A DNA stretch of 45,027 nucleotides, taken from Chitinophaga pinensis. GTDB lineage: Bacteria; Bacteroidota; Bacteroidia; Flavobacteriales_D; Crocinitomicaceae. A model generated the notes under the pieces. That model was given only the letters and a program-made list of their open reading frames with translations, did not search any database and was not told the origin of the DNA. This document shows positions 28,427 to 38,137 of the stretch, one piece after another; within the stretch, counting starts at the first letter, position 1; the number at the start of each line of letters is the position of its first letter. The position numbers and the translations under genes are program-made. The DNA lies in assembly GCA_945883825.1 (NCBI GenBank), contig CAMCYF010000019.1:1-45027 (forward strand), written 5' to 3'.

Positions 28427-29494
28427 CTACAAATGTACGGACTTATTGCGAAGATAAAAGTCTAAAATAACGAGAGCAGCCATGGCTTCTACAATCGGAA
28501 CAGCGCGTGGAACTACGCAGGCATCGTGGCGACCTTTTCCCTCTAATTCTATTTTATCTCCTTTTGTGTTTATAGACGCTTGTGTTTGCATAATAGTCGC
28601 AACTGGCTTAAAGGCAACACGAAAATGAATTGGCATTCCATTCGAAATTCCACCTTGAATTCCACCAGAATGATTGGTTTGTGTTGTGCCGTCTTCATTG
28701 AAAAGATCATTGTGCTGAGAACCTCTCATAATAATCGATTCCATACCACTTCCAATTTCAAAGGCTTTTACAGCATTTATTGAAAGCATTGCTTTTCCCA
28801 ATTCAGCAGGTAATTTATCAAAAACAGGTTCCCCTAAACCAGCTGGAACACCTTTAATTACGCAAGAAATTACACCACCAATCGTATCGCCCTCTTTACG
28901 AACCTCACGAATAAGATTTTCCATTTTAGTGGCAACATTCTTATCTGGACAGCGCACCAAATTACTTTCTATTTCTTTTAAAGCAAAAAATTCATCTGAA
29001 TGAAAGCGAATATCTCCAACTTGATCTACAAAAGTTGAGAATTTGATGCCAATAGAATTTAGAACTTGCTTTGCAAGAGCTCCCGCTACTACTCTACTTG
29101 CCGTTTCTCGGGCACTACTTCTTCCGCCGCCTCGATAATCCCGAATGCCATATTTTTTATCGTAGGTGAAATCTGCATGAGAAGGTCGAAAGGTATCTTT
29201 TAAATGAGCATAATCAGCTTCTTTTTGATTTTCATTTAGAATAATAAAACCAATTGGGCTCCCCAAGGTTTTCCCTTCAAAAATACCAGAAAGAAACTGA
29301 ACAGTATCGCTTTCTTTTCGCTGTGTAACAAGAGACGATTGACCAGGTTTTCTTCTGTCTAACTCAAGTTGTATTGCAGGAATATCTAAAGGAAAATATG
29401 CCGGGACGCCATCTATAATTCCGCCAATAGCAGTTCCATGTGACTCGCCAAAAGTTGTTAATTTAAAAAGTGTTCCGAAACTTGAGCCAGCCAT
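28427..29494 (-). CDS. aroC: Chorismate synthase
   Basis: 355 aa, converts 5-enolpyruvylshikimate-3-phosphate to chorismate, the last step of the shikimate pathway; needs reduced FMN. The family signatures are intact: FGESHG near the start, [25 protein letters not shown], and a C-terminal [16 protein letters not shown]. The ATG at 29494 lies only 4 nt after an exact TATCTTTG -7 element, so the mRNA is predicted to have no or almost no leader. It lies between the M14 carboxypeptidase and the DUF4293 gene. Confidence 0.97.
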   Translation of the reverse strand: MAGSSFGTLFKLTTFGESHGTAIGGIIDGVPAYFPLDIPAIQLELDRRKPGQSSLVTQRKESDTVQFLSGIFEGKTLGSPIGFIILNENQKEADYAHLKDTFRPSHADFTYDKKYGIRDYRGGGRSSARETASRVVAGALAKQVLNSIGIKFSTFVDQVGDIRFHSDEFFALKEIESNLVRCPDKNVATKMENLIREVRKEGDTIGGVISCVIKGVPAGLGEPVFDKLPAELGKAMLSINAVKAFEIGSGMESIIMRGSQHNDLFNEDGTTQTNHSGGIQGGISNGMPIHFRVAFKPVATIMQTQASINTKGDKIELEGKGRHDACVVPRAVPIVEAMAALVILDFYLRNKSVHL

Positions 29495-29498
29495 TTGT

Positions 29499-29529
29499 CA
29501 AAGATACAATTAAAGGATTAGTCCCCAAA
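29499..29529 (-). promoter_or_regulatory. aroC promoter
   Basis: Minus strand: TTTG (29529-29526), 19-nt spacer, TATCTTTG (29506-29499). Both boxes match the Bacteroidota consensus exactly, with ideal spacing. It sits in the 38-nt gap between the carboxypeptidase stop and the aroC ATG. Confidence 0.85.
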
Positions 29530-29532
29530 TGA

Positions 29533-32139
29533 TTAATTTATCACTGCAAACTTCATTCGTCCTATTTGCCCATTTTTAGAAGCTTCTAAATAATACAAGC
29601 CAGAACGAACAAGTACTAATTCAATCTTTTCAGAAGACATATTCACTGTTCTTTGTAAGACTTTTTTACCATTAAAATCAAAAATTGTAAACTGTGTATT
29701 TTCATCTAATCCTGTTATAATAAAATTTCCATTGTTCGGATTAGGTCTTATAGAAACACCATTCGCAAGTAAATCAGTTGTAGAGACACACGATTCAATA
29801 GTAATTGTCTCACTAGTAGAATTAAATCCTGTAGCATTAGTAACTATAAGGTTTACGGTATAATTTCCAGGATTAGAATACGTATGTTGCGGATTTTGTT
29901 GTGTAGAGGTTCCGCCGTCGCCAAAGTTCCAAGACCAAGAACTTGGAGAATTTGTGGAAAAATCTGTAAAGGTTATCGGGCTATTTTGACAAAAGCTATT
30001 TCCCGTTGTGCTAAAAGACGCAAGCGGAACTCCTATTTGATTATCTAGGTTGTAAAAGATTTTAAAATCATCAAAATAGAAACCATCGGCAACTGAGCCT
30101 CCATCTGATTGAAATTTAAAACGGAATTTTATCTGTTGTCCAAGATAATCACTCAAATTAATTTCTTCAAATACCCAGTTTACTTGATTTCCTTCATATA
30201 TTGGCTGATTTTCAGGTTGAACAGAGCCATTTGCACTAGTTCCAAGAACAGTATAATTTCCACATTGACCAATCCAAGTAGCGCCATTATCCGTTGAAAC
30301 TTGAAATTGCACAAAATCGTAATCTGCCTCAATTTCCCATTTTGCATAGAAAGAAACCATTGCGGAAGTCGCTGTAGTTAAATTAATTGTTGGAGTATAC
30401 GTATATGTTTTGTTTGCATTATTAGAATAATTTCCTGTTGAACCATCGTAAAAGGATTTAGATGGAGAAACAAAAGTTGAAGTGGTTGTTCCCCATGTTC
30501 CTGTCCAATTTGTATTGGAAGTAGCATCATCTAAAACTTGTAAAGTAATCGCACCATAGGTTTTTGTAATCGTATCTTTCTTAATCCAAAGTCCATTGTC
30601 TGTTTTAAGAATGTATTTAATCTCATCTCCAAATTGAATTGCAGGATTTAAAACATATGAAATAGAACCTGGCAAACTTTGTTGTAAATTTAAATTATAT
30701 GAAACAGGATTGCCAACAGATGAAATATTCAAGATTGGCTCAATTGAAACAGTTACAACTCCAGCTTCTCTTCCTAAACGTTTTGCAGTATGATTAAAAC
30801 TTCCTGATAATGTAGCAATAGTAGATGGATCAGCATCTTTTACAAGTACATAATTACGCGTTAAATGAGCCAAGACCAAATTTGGAAAGACCATTTCTGC
30901 ACTTGTAGAAAAAATTTCGTCAGAAGGCTGCCAAAATGCTGTTCCTACTTCAGGTGTATGTGCGAAAATTGTATCTTTTTCTCCAACTCCAATATCCACT
31001 TTATACATGTAATCATCTGAATCTCCCGAAGCAGGATATAAATCAGAAGCTTTCATAGCAGTGTAAGCATTTATTTCTGCCATATGAAGTGTATAATCTT
31101 GAAAATAGTCGTGATGATCTGCAAATTCCTCATTTGTTACTCCAATCGGAAATAATATAGACCTGGCATAGGTATGCGCATTAAAAGCCATTGTAAAATT
31201 GTGGTTCTGCACAAGCCAACGAAGCGCTTGGGTTTCAGGCTCTGAAAATGCTCCCGTTCCTGGATAAGTATCGTTATTTACATTTGTGCTGACACCAGTT
31301 GTACCCCAACCATAAGAATAGTTTCTGTTCAAATCAACACCTTTATTACTCGTTCCAACGTTTCGTCTATTTTTACGATGCATTCCACCGCCTGTTGGAT
31401 TAGTAGTTTCATTGTAAATAAAACCATCGGGATTTAAGCAAGGAACGAAAAACAACTGTGTATTATTTACTAAATAAGTAACCTCATCATTCGTTCCATA
31501 ATTTTCTAACAAATACCACATATAGAAAATAGTTTCCATCATACTCATTGGCTCTCTTGCGTGATGAATAGCAGTGTATAAAACTTTTGGTTCTGCTTCG
31601 TTTGTATTTGGGTTGTCAGAAATTTTGACGTGATAAATTGGTCTATTCTCGCTTGTTAAAAAAGTTGAAATTGGAGTTCTTGCAGATATTAAATTTGGGT
31701 ATTGCGCCAACATTGCATCTAATTCAGCCAACATTTCATCGTATTTTAGATAACCACCCATTGTTCCTAAATTAAAATTTGCAGGAATTTCTGGTGTAAA
31801 TTGACTTGAACCTGATCCTCCAGAGCAATTTGCGTTTTTTAAAATTGGACCAGAATGTGAAACAGGATTGTTTAACAGTTGAATATAGTATTCCTGCACA
31901 TCTGGAATTTCAATTTCATAGGAAAAATCATGGTCATTCATTATTTGAATTTCTTCTTTTGAGAAATCTGAAATAAAAAATACACCTTTTTTAGTAATTC
32001 CATGATCGACAGCTACACCTAATTGTCCTAATCGATAGATTTCAGTATCATTCCCAAAGACTTTAACACGAGAATAATTTTGAGAAAAGGACAAAAAATT
32101 AAGTCCGATAAGAAAAAAAAGTAGAGAGAAGTATTTCAT
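29533..32139 (-). CDS. Secreted M14 zinc carboxypeptidase with PKD and type IX sorting domains
   Basis: 868 aa. The signal peptide is about 1-20 (SFSQ cleavage context). In the M14 peptidase domain (about 125-430) the Zn ligands His193, Glu196 (HAREP) and His322 (NAHTYAR) and the catalytic Glu397 (HTPEVGTAF) are present. A jelly-roll domain like those in immune-inhibitor/MAM proteins lies at about 565-700 (FYFDDFKIFY). A PKD domain (706-790, WNFGDGG) and a 78-residue type A sorting domain (791-868, RPNPNNGNF) follow. It probably trims C-terminal residues from peptides outside the cell. A -7-like TAACTTTC lies shortly upstream. Confidence 0.93.
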   Translation of the reverse strand: MKYFSLLFFLIGLNFLSFSQNYSRVKVFGNDTEIYRLGQLGVAVDHGITKKGVFFISDFSKEEIQIMNDHDFSYEIEIPDVQEYYIQLLNNPVSHSGPILKNANCSGGSGSSQFTPEIPANFNLGTMGGYLKYDEMLAELDAMLAQYPNLISARTPISTFLTSENRPIYHVKISDNPNTNEAEPKVLYTAIHHAREPMSMMETIFYMWYLLENYGTNDEVTYLVNNTQLFFVPCLNPDGFIYNETTNPTGGGMHRKNRRNVGTSNKGVDLNRNYSYGWGTTGVSTNVNNDTYPGTGAFSEPETQALRWLVQNHNFTMAFNAHTYARSILFPIGVTNEEFADHHDYFQDYTLHMAEINAYTAMKASDLYPASGDSDDYMYKVDIGVGEKDTIFAHTPEVGTAFWQPSDEIFSTSAEMVFPNLVLAHLTRNYVLVKDADPSTIATLSGSFNHTAKRLGREAGVVTVSIEPILNISSVGNPVSYNLNLQQSLPGSISYVLNPAIQFGDEIKYILKTDNGLWIKKDTITKTYGAITLQVLDDATSNTNWTGTWGTTTSTFVSPSKSFYDGSTGNYSNNANKTYTYTPTINLTTATSAMVSFYAKWEIEADYDFVQFQVSTDNGATWIGQCGNYTVLGTSANGSVQPENQPIYEGNQVNWVFEEINLSDYLGQQIKFRFKFQSDGGSVADGFYFDDFKIFYNLDNQIGVPLASFSTTGNSFCQNSPITFTDFSTNSPSSWSWNFGDGGTSTQQNPQHTYSNPGNYTVNLIVTNATGFNSTSETITIESCVSTTDLLANGVSIRPNPNNGNFIITGLDENTQFTIFDFNGKKVLQRTVNMSSEKIELVLVRSGLYYLEASKNGQIGRMKFAVIN

Positions 32140-32313
32140 TTTTGAAAAATTTGTGCGGAAAGTTACCTTTTTTAAATCATTTAAAGAAAAAAAGTCAACA
32201 AGTAATTCAACAAAAAATAAATAAAAATGTTTAAGGCTTCAAAGCCAACTAAAAGTAAAAAATAGCGTTTAAAGTATATCTTTAATAAGTTTTTCGAATA
32301 ACAAAAAACAAAA

Positions 32314-35300
32314 GTGAAAAAAAATTTATTCTTTTTATTCTTTTTTCATGCTTTAAGCAGCTTTTCCCAAGTAGTTTGGATGACTCCAAATCGAGGGCAA
32401 TGGGATGAGCGAATTCTATATAATGTTGATTTGAATGGCGGAAAATTATACATTGAAAATAAAGGAATGACCTTTTATTTGACAACTGCTATGGATCATG
32501 ACCATCAAGAAAAGGCAGAAGACCACGAAGAAGAAAAAACAAAATACCACGCCCTAAAACATGTTTTTCCCTCTGCTAACGAAAACTATAAAATTGAGGA
32601 AGTAGATTCAAGTGCACATTACTCAAACTACATACTTGGATCTGATAAAGCAAAATGGAAATCACTAATTCGCAGCTTTTCCTTACTAAAATTTAAAAAC
32701 TACTTTGAGGGAATTGACCTTATTTACAATGGTAAAAAAGAGCAATTAAGTTTTCATTTTGATGCTGAACCAGGTGCTGATATTCAACAATTAAATTTCA
32801 ATCTTGAAGGTGCAGAATCGCTTTTTTTAGATGAAAGAGGAAATCTGGTAATCAAGCATTCTCTTGGTACAATTTCATATTCCAAACCAAAAGCTTGGAC
32901 AATTAACGAAAATGAAAACCAAAGGGAAGTGGAAGTAGAATTTCAAGTAAATGGAAACGAAGTGTCTTTTTTATTTCCAGAAGGCTATGATAAAAATCAA
33001 CGATTATTTATTGATCCGAGTCTGACTTTTTCTACATTTTCTGGATCTACCACTGATAACTGGGGTTTTACAGCAACTCCCGATGTAAATGGAAATTTAT
33101 TTGGTGGAGGAATTGTCTTTGGTTCCGGTTATCCAACAACTACAGGTGCCTTTGATGCATCCTATAATTCTGGAACAGGTTCATTTCCAATGGATGTAGG
33201 AATTACAAAATTTAATGCAGCTGGAACAGCCTTACTCTATTCTACTCATATCGGAGGTACTGGAAATGAGACACCACATAGTATTGTATGCGCTCCAAAT
33301 GGAGAATTGTATATTTATGGTGTTACATCATCTGCAAATTTTCCAATGGCAGGTGCTTCTTTTGACGCTTCGTTTAATGGTGGGCCATATGAACTTCAAA
33401 ATTCTCTTGAATTTGATGGTTCAGATATTTATATCGCTCGATTAAACAGTGCTGGTTCTTCGCTTATTTCTTCTACTTACATTGGCGGAACAAATACAGA
33501 TGGATTAAATCCTGGAACGCTTCACTATAATTACGGCGATCAATTTAGAGGAGAAATAGTACTTGATGGCAACCAAAATGTCTATGTTTCAAGTACAACA
33601 CAATCGTCAAATTTTCCAATTATTAACGGTGCGCAGACAAATCTCAATGGAATTCAAGATGCAGTGATATTGAAGTTAAATTCTAATTTAAGTAGTATTT
33701 TATGGAGTTCCTATTTTGGGGGCTCAGGCTTAGAAACTGGAAATTCGATTGCAATTGCAACAAATGGCTCTGTTTATGTTGCAGGTGGTACAAGTTCAAA
33801 TTCTATTCCTGTAAATTCAGGAAATGACCTTAGTTTTAACGGAGGATTATCTGATGGCTATGCCTTACGCATAAATTCTGGCAATGGAAGTTTTCAATCA
33901 GGAACGTATATGGGGCAGGCAGAATACGACCAAAGTTATTTTATCCGTGTTGATGTAGATAATTTTCCATACGTTTTTGGACAAACTGAGTCAGCTTGGA
34001 CTATTTCTCCAGGATGTTATGGTATCGCTAATTCAGGTCAATATCTTAGAAAATACAATGCTGATTTATCAACTATTTCTTGGACAACAATGATAGGAGC
34101 AAGTTCTGGTCATGTAGAAATTTCTCCTACAGCATTTTTAATTTCAAATTGTTATGACATCTATTTAGCAGGTTGGGGCGGTGTTTTAAATCAAGCTGGA
34201 CAAGCTACTTTTTCTTCAACCAATGGATTTCAAACAACTCCAGATGCCTATCAAGGAGCAACAAATGGCTCGAATTTTTATATCGCAGTTTTAGATCAAG
34301 ATGCGAGTTCCTTGAAATACGCAACTTTTATGGGTGGAATGTCAAGTAGTTCAAACCATGTTGACGGCGGAACAAGTCGTTTTGATAATTCTGGAAGAAT
34401 TTATCATGCCGTTTGCGGTGCATGCGGAGGAAATAATTTTGGATTTACGAGTACTCCAGGAAGTTGGTCGCCGCAAAACTCAAGTCCAAACTGTAATTTA
34501 GCAGTTTTCAAATTTGAATTAAGCGCAATTGAAGCAGCTGCAGCCCAACCTGCTCCCTTAATATGTATTCCGCAGTCGGTCTATTTTCTAAATAATAGTA
34601 CAAACGGTAATTCATATATTTGGGATTTTGGAGATGGCACAAGCTCAACATTAGAGGAACCGATTCATCAATATACAACTCCAGGGGTCTATGATGTTGA
34701 ATTACTTGTTTTCGATTCTACAGGTTGCTTTAGCCCTGATTCAGTTACAGTTACAGTGAATATTGGCTCCTTTACTGCCGGAGTTGTGCAACCACCAACA
34801 TCAATTTGTCCAGGAGATACTTATCAGTTAAATGCTTTTGGAGGTGCTACTTACTTGTGGAGCCCCGCTAATGTTTTAAATAATGCCACTATCGCAAATC
34901 CGATTGCAACAATTTTTTCTACAACTACATTTAATGTTACAATATCAGATTCTTGTGGAACAATAACAACTCAGGTAATTCTGGATGTTTCAGCGCCGAG
35001 TGTTTCAATTAACAACGATACAACTATTTGCTTTGGAGAATCAGTAGATTTAATTGCAAATGGTTCTGGAACAATTACATGGGTTCCAAGTACTTTTTTA
35101 ACAAATACCAATACATTTACAACAACTGCAACACCTAATTCAAACATAACATATATCGCAAATGTTGTTTCAGCAAATGGCTGTACAGACTCAGATACAA
35201 TGAGTATCCAAGTATTTTTCGATTCGCCAAGTCCAGTTTTAGATGATACTACTTTAATCTGTAATGGTGGGTCTAGCTCTGTTAATATTACCGGAGGAAC

Positions 35301-36177
35301 AAGTTACTTTTGGTATCCTAGTAATAATCTAATTGGGCAAAATAATACTAACGTTATCTTAAGTCCTCCAACTGAACAATATTATTACTGTGATGTCACA
35401 AATAGCTGCGGGACAACTACAGATTCTATTTGGGTAGAAATAATTATTCCACAAATTTTGGCAGGAAATGATACAATCGTTTGTCCTAATTATCCAGCTG
35501 CAGTCAATGCCAGTGGTGCAGCATCTTATGTCTGGTCTCCATCTCCAATTTCTAACAATGCAGATGGAAGTCAAGCGATTGTCCAAAACCAAACAAGTAC
35601 AAATTATATGGTTATTGGCACGGATATTTATGGATGCATAGACACCGCTTATGTTCTTATTAGTACTTTTCCTCAACCTTTTGTATTTGCAGGGTCAGAT
35701 GTTTATGCACTTATTGGAGAACCGATTAATTTAGCTGCAACATCAAGTGGTCAAGGTACTTTTTTATGGACACCCTCAGCTGAATTTACCTGTGCTACTT
35801 GCCAAAATACGAGTGTTAACACCTCGCAAAACTCAACATATACAATATATTTTACCGACCTAAATGGTTGTGAAGCAACAAGTAAAGTAAGTATCTATTT
35901 TGATCCATTCTTTTATGTGCCAAATACATTCACTCCTGATGGTGATCAATTTAATAATGGATTTAGGGCGATTGGAGGGAATTTCAAGGACTTTGAAATG
36001 ACAATCTTCAACAGATGGGGAGAATTAATTTATACAATGAAATCTTTATCTGATTATTGGGATGGAACGTATAATAATGTGTATTGTGAAGACGGAACGT
36101 ATGTTTGGAAAATAATCTATAGTGATTTCGCATATAGGAAAAAAGAAATCACAGGTCACGTTAATTTATTGCGATAG
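32314..36177 (+). CDS. Giant secreted beta-propeller/PKD protein with gliding-motility-type C-terminal domain
   Basis: 1287 aa. It starts with GTG; the signal peptide ends near residue 19 (SSFSQ). The N-terminal domain (20-245) resembles DUF7948, found before propellers in Bacteroidota; it contains a His/Glu-rich patch. SBBP-type repeats (about 245-735, with GGTGNET, SNFPI and YVAGGTSS motifs) likely form a propeller. A PKD domain (WDFGDGTSS, W770) is followed by about five Ig-like repeats with WSP motifs, then a CHU_C domain (1200-1287, PNTFTPDGD, FNRWGELI) for type IX export. Probably a surface or matrix protein; ligand unknown. Confidence 0.88.
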   Translation: MKKNLFFLFFFHALSSFSQVVWMTPNRGQWDERILYNVDLNGGKLYIENKGMTFYLTTAMDHDHQEKAEDHEEEKTKYHALKHVFPSANENYKIEEVDSSAHYSNYILGSDKAKWKSLIRSFSLLKFKNYFEGIDLIYNGKKEQLSFHFDAEPGADIQQLNFNLEGAESLFLDERGNLVIKHSLGTISYSKPKAWTINENENQREVEVEFQVNGNEVSFLFPEGYDKNQRLFIDPSLTFSTFSGSTTDNWGFTATPDVNGNLFGGGIVFGSGYPTTTGAFDASYNSGTGSFPMDVGITKFNAAGTALLYSTHIGGTGNETPHSIVCAPNGELYIYGVTSSANFPMAGASFDASFNGGPYELQNSLEFDGSDIYIARLNSAGSSLISSTYIGGTNTDGLNPGTLHYNYGDQFRGEIVLDGNQNVYVSSTTQSSNFPIINGAQTNLNGIQDAVILKLNSNLSSILWSSYFGGSGLETGNSIAIATNGSVYVAGGTSSNSIPVNSGNDLSFNGGLSDGYALRINSGNGSFQSGTYMGQAEYDQSYFIRVDVDNFPYVFGQTESAWTISPGCYGIANSGQYLRKYNADLSTISWTTMIGASSGHVEISPTAFLISNCYDIYLAGWGGVLNQAGQATFSSTNGFQTTPDAYQGATNGSNFYIAVLDQDASSLKYATFMGGMSSSSNHVDGGTSRFDNSGRIYHAVCGACGGNNFGFTSTPGSWSPQNSSPNCNLAVFKFELSAIEAAAAQPAPLICIPQSVYFLNNSTNGNSYIWDFGDGTSSTLEEPIHQYTTPGVYDVELLVFDSTGCFSPDSVTVTVNIGSFTAGVVQPPTSICPGDTYQLNAFGGATYLWSPANVLNNATIANPIATIFSTTTFNVTISDSCGTITTQVILDVSAPSVSINNDTTICFGESVDLIANGSGTITWVPSTFLTNTNTFTTTATPNSNITYIANVVSANGCTDSDTMSIQVFFDSPSPVLDDTTLICNGGSSSVNITGGTSYFWYPSNNLIGQNNTNVILSPPTEQYYYCDVTNSCGTTTDSIWVEIIIPQILAGNDTIVCPNYPAAVNASGAASYVWSPSPISNNADGSQAIVQNQTSTNYMVIGTDIYGCIDTAYVLISTFPQPFVFAGSDVYALIGEPINLAATSSGQGTFLWTPSAEFTCATCQNTSVNTSQNSTYTIYFTDLNGCEATSKVSIYFDPFFYVPNTFTPDGDQFNNGFRAIGGNFKDFEMTIFNRWGELIYTMKSLSDYWDGTYNNVYCEDGTYVWKIIYSDFAYRKKEITGHVNLLR

Positions 36178-36199
36178 TATTTTCTTTGCACTAACTTTG
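36169..36199 (+). promoter_or_regulatory. Promoter of the MBL-fold hydrolase gene
   Basis: TTG (36169-36171), 20-nt spacer, then TAACTTTG (36192-36199), an exact -7 match. The ATG at 36204 begins 4 nt after the -7 box, so the start of transcription should coincide with or nearly with the start codon. The -33 box overlaps the 3' end of the upstream gene. Confidence 0.75.
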
Positions 36200-36203
36200 C
36201 CTC

Positions 36204-36851
36204 ATGGCACTAATAGTGAATGTATTTCAATTCAATGGTTTTCAGGAAAACACCTATCTTGTTTCAAATGATAGTGGAGAGACCTTAATTTTTGATCCAG
36301 GTTGCTACAGTCGTGAAGAAGAACTCTTACTTAGTGATTTTATTGAGAAAAATAAATTAACTATTTGTGCTGTATTATATACTCATGCTCACATAGACCA
36401 TATTTTAGGAGCAGAATTTGTGCGTGAAAAATATAAATGTGCATCCTATTTGCATCCTCTAGATCATATAACCTGGTCTTCCGTCGCAAACTATGCACAT
36501 GTTTATGGATTTGAAGGATATAAATCTTCTATTTTACCGGAAAATTATTTGGAAGACGGACAAGAACTTCATATTGGCAACTTTAAAATTCAGGTCCGCC
36601 ATACGCCAGGACATGCACCAGGACACGTTATTTTTTATTTTGACGCAGATAATTTTATCATAAATGGTGATGTTTTATTTAGAGAAAGTTTTGGAAGAGT
36701 TGATTTGCCAGGAGGAGATTTAACAACATTAAAAAAATCAATTTTTGATATTCTATTCCAATATCCCGATAAAACAATCGTTTATTGCGGACATGGGCCA
36801 AACACAACAATTGGGCACGAAAAGAAGTTTAATTATATCAATCAATATTAA
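36204..36851 (+). CDS. MBL-fold metallohydrolase, glyoxalase II-like
   Basis: 215 aa. The metal-binding motif THAHIDH (His61, His63, Asp65, His66) is intact. HTPGHAPGH gives the third His, NGDVLFRESFGRVDLPGGD the bridging Asp, and YCGHGPNTTIGHE the last His. This is the pattern of the short glyoxalase II/YcbL-like hydrolases, which cut thioesters such as S-lactoylglutathione or bacillithiol analogues; the substrate here is not known, and there is no C-terminal glutathione-binding domain. The GT4 gene follows 5 nt later, so they are likely one transcript. Confidence 0.92.
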   Translation: MALIVNVFQFNGFQENTYLVSNDSGETLIFDPGCYSREEELLLSDFIEKNKLTICAVLYTHAHIDHILGAEFVREKYKCASYLHPLDHITWSSVANYAHVYGFEGYKSSILPENYLEDGQELHIGNFKIQVRHTPGHAPGHVIFYFDADNFIINGDVLFRESFGRVDLPGGDLTTLKKSIFDILFQYPDKTIVYCGHGPNTTIGHEKKFNYINQY

Positions 36852-36856
36852 CTGAA

Positions 36857-37981
36857 GTGCGAATTGGAATAAATGCTCGCAATTTATTGGCTAAAAAACT
36901 AGAAGGTTTTGGTCAGTACACACTTGAAATAACCAAGCGAATTTGTGAGCAAAATCCTCAACACGAATTCATCTTATTTTTTGATCGACCATACGACCTA
37001 CAATTTATTTTTTCAGATAATGTAAAACCCGTGGTTATTTCACCCCAAACAAGGCATCCAATTCTATACTTAATTTGGTTTGAGTGGAGTTTGAAAAATG
37101 CTCTAATAAGAGAAAAAATTGACGTGTTTTGGTCGCCAGATGGCTTTAGCTGCTTAAGTTCTTCTGTTCCTCATATTATTACAATTCACGATCTAAATTT
37201 TGAACACAATCCCAAAGATTTACCATGGCTTGTTTCACGCTATTTTCGTTTTTTCTTTCCGAAATTTGCAAGAAAAGCAAAAAAAATTATAACGGTTTCG
37301 GAGTATTCAAAGGATGATATTTGTACTACTTATGGCATAAAGAAGGAAAAAGTTGAAGTGATTTACAATGCCGCTAATACAGCATTTCGGCAATTGACAG
37401 AACAAGAAATTTGCGATACCAAAAATGAATTTACTGCTGGAAATGATTTTTTTATTTTTGTGGGGTCTTTGCATCCTCGGAAAAATATACAAAACTTAAT
37501 TTATGCCTTTGAACTTTTTTGTGTTTCAAATAAATCCATAAAACTTGTCATTGTAGGAAGCGACATGTGGAAAGAGAATAATTTAGTAATTTCCGATGAA
37601 GTTAGAAAACAACTTATCTTTACAGGGCATATTGAAAATACACAACTCACAAAATTGATGGGGTCTGCTCTCGCTCTTACTTATATCCCCTATTTTGAAG
37701 GCTTTGGAATACCGCTGGTTGAAGCAATGAATTGTGGAATACAAATTATTGCTGCAAATACAACTTGCTTACCTGAAATTGCTAAAGATGCTGCAATTTA
37801 TTGCAATCCTTTTGATGTAAATGATATTGCAGAAAAAATGTTGCTAGTTAATAGTAATTCCATAATAAGAGAAGATTTAGCAACTAAAAGTTTGCAACGC
37901 AGTAAGTATTTTGATTGGGATATTGCTGCAGTAAAAGTAGAAATTGAAATAAAAAAAATAGTAGAAACATTGCCAAAATAA
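36857..37981 (+). CDS. Glycosyltransferase family 4
   Basis: 374 aa from a GTG start, giving (M)RIGINARNLL, a typical N-terminus for GT4 mannosyltransferase-like enzymes. The C-terminal donor site includes FVGSLHPRKNIQNL and EGFGIPLVEAMNCG, which is the E-x7-E motif that binds the nucleotide sugar. No membrane segment. A role in polysaccharide or O-antigen-type synthesis is likely; sugar and acceptor are unknown. It follows the MBL hydrolase by 5 nt, and its stop is only 4 nt before tRNA-Arg. Confidence 0.9.
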   Translation: MRIGINARNLLAKKLEGFGQYTLEITKRICEQNPQHEFILFFDRPYDLQFIFSDNVKPVVISPQTRHPILYLIWFEWSLKNALIREKIDVFWSPDGFSCLSSSVPHIITIHDLNFEHNPKDLPWLVSRYFRFFFPKFARKAKKIITVSEYSKDDICTTYGIKKEKVEVIYNAANTAFRQLTEQEICDTKNEFTAGNDFFIFVGSLHPRKNIQNLIYAFELFCVSNKSIKLVIVGSDMWKENNLVISDEVRKQLIFTGHIENTQLTKLMGSALALTYIPYFEGFGIPLVEAMNCGIQIIAANTTCLPEIAKDAAIYCNPFDVNDIAEKMLLVNSNSIIREDLATKSLQRSKYFDWDIAAVKVEIEIKKIVETLPK

Positions 37982-37985
37982 TACA

Positions 37986-38057
37986 GACTTCGTAGTTCAA
38001 CGGATAGAATAGAAGTTTCCTAAACTTTTGATCCAGGTTCGATTCCTGGCGAGGTCA
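37986..38057 (+). tRNA. tRNA-Arg (anticodon CCT)
   Basis: 72-nt tRNA. Acceptor stem GACTTCG/CGAGGTC has one T-G pair and the discriminator is A. Anticodon loop TTCCTAA gives CCT, reading AGG. The T-arm has AGGTTCGATTCCT. It begins 4 nt after a protein stop codon with no promoter visible in the short gap, so it must be cut from the upstream mRNA or use a promoter inside the gene. Confidence 0.95.
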
Positions 38058-38064
38058 CAAAAAC

Positions 38065-38137
38065 AGAGTGAGAGTGCAGTGCGAAAGCGATTTACTTCAT
38101 TTTTTTTTACTTCGTACTCATTCTCATTCTTTTTTTG
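38065..38137 (+). terminator. Long hairpin terminator after tRNA-Arg
   Basis: AGAGTGAGAGTG... (38065-38086) pairs with a matching arm at 38110-38130 over about 20 positions, using several G-U pairs, with the 3' arm running into TTTTTTT (38131-38137). The T-rich loop is about 23 nt. The G-U pairs mean it is stable in RNA only from this strand. Confidence 0.75.

Noticed and set aside
32140-32313. Possible divergent promoter region for a missed small gene between the carboxypeptidase and the 1287-aa gene
   Set aside because: Only A/T-rich sequence with one near-match -7 box (TAACTTTC) for the carboxypeptidase; no coding frame.
35359-35676. A 105-codon minus-strand frame inside the 1287-aa gene
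   Set aside because: Antisense shadow of a Ser/Thr/Asn-rich repeat region; Cys/Ile-rich nonsense composition.
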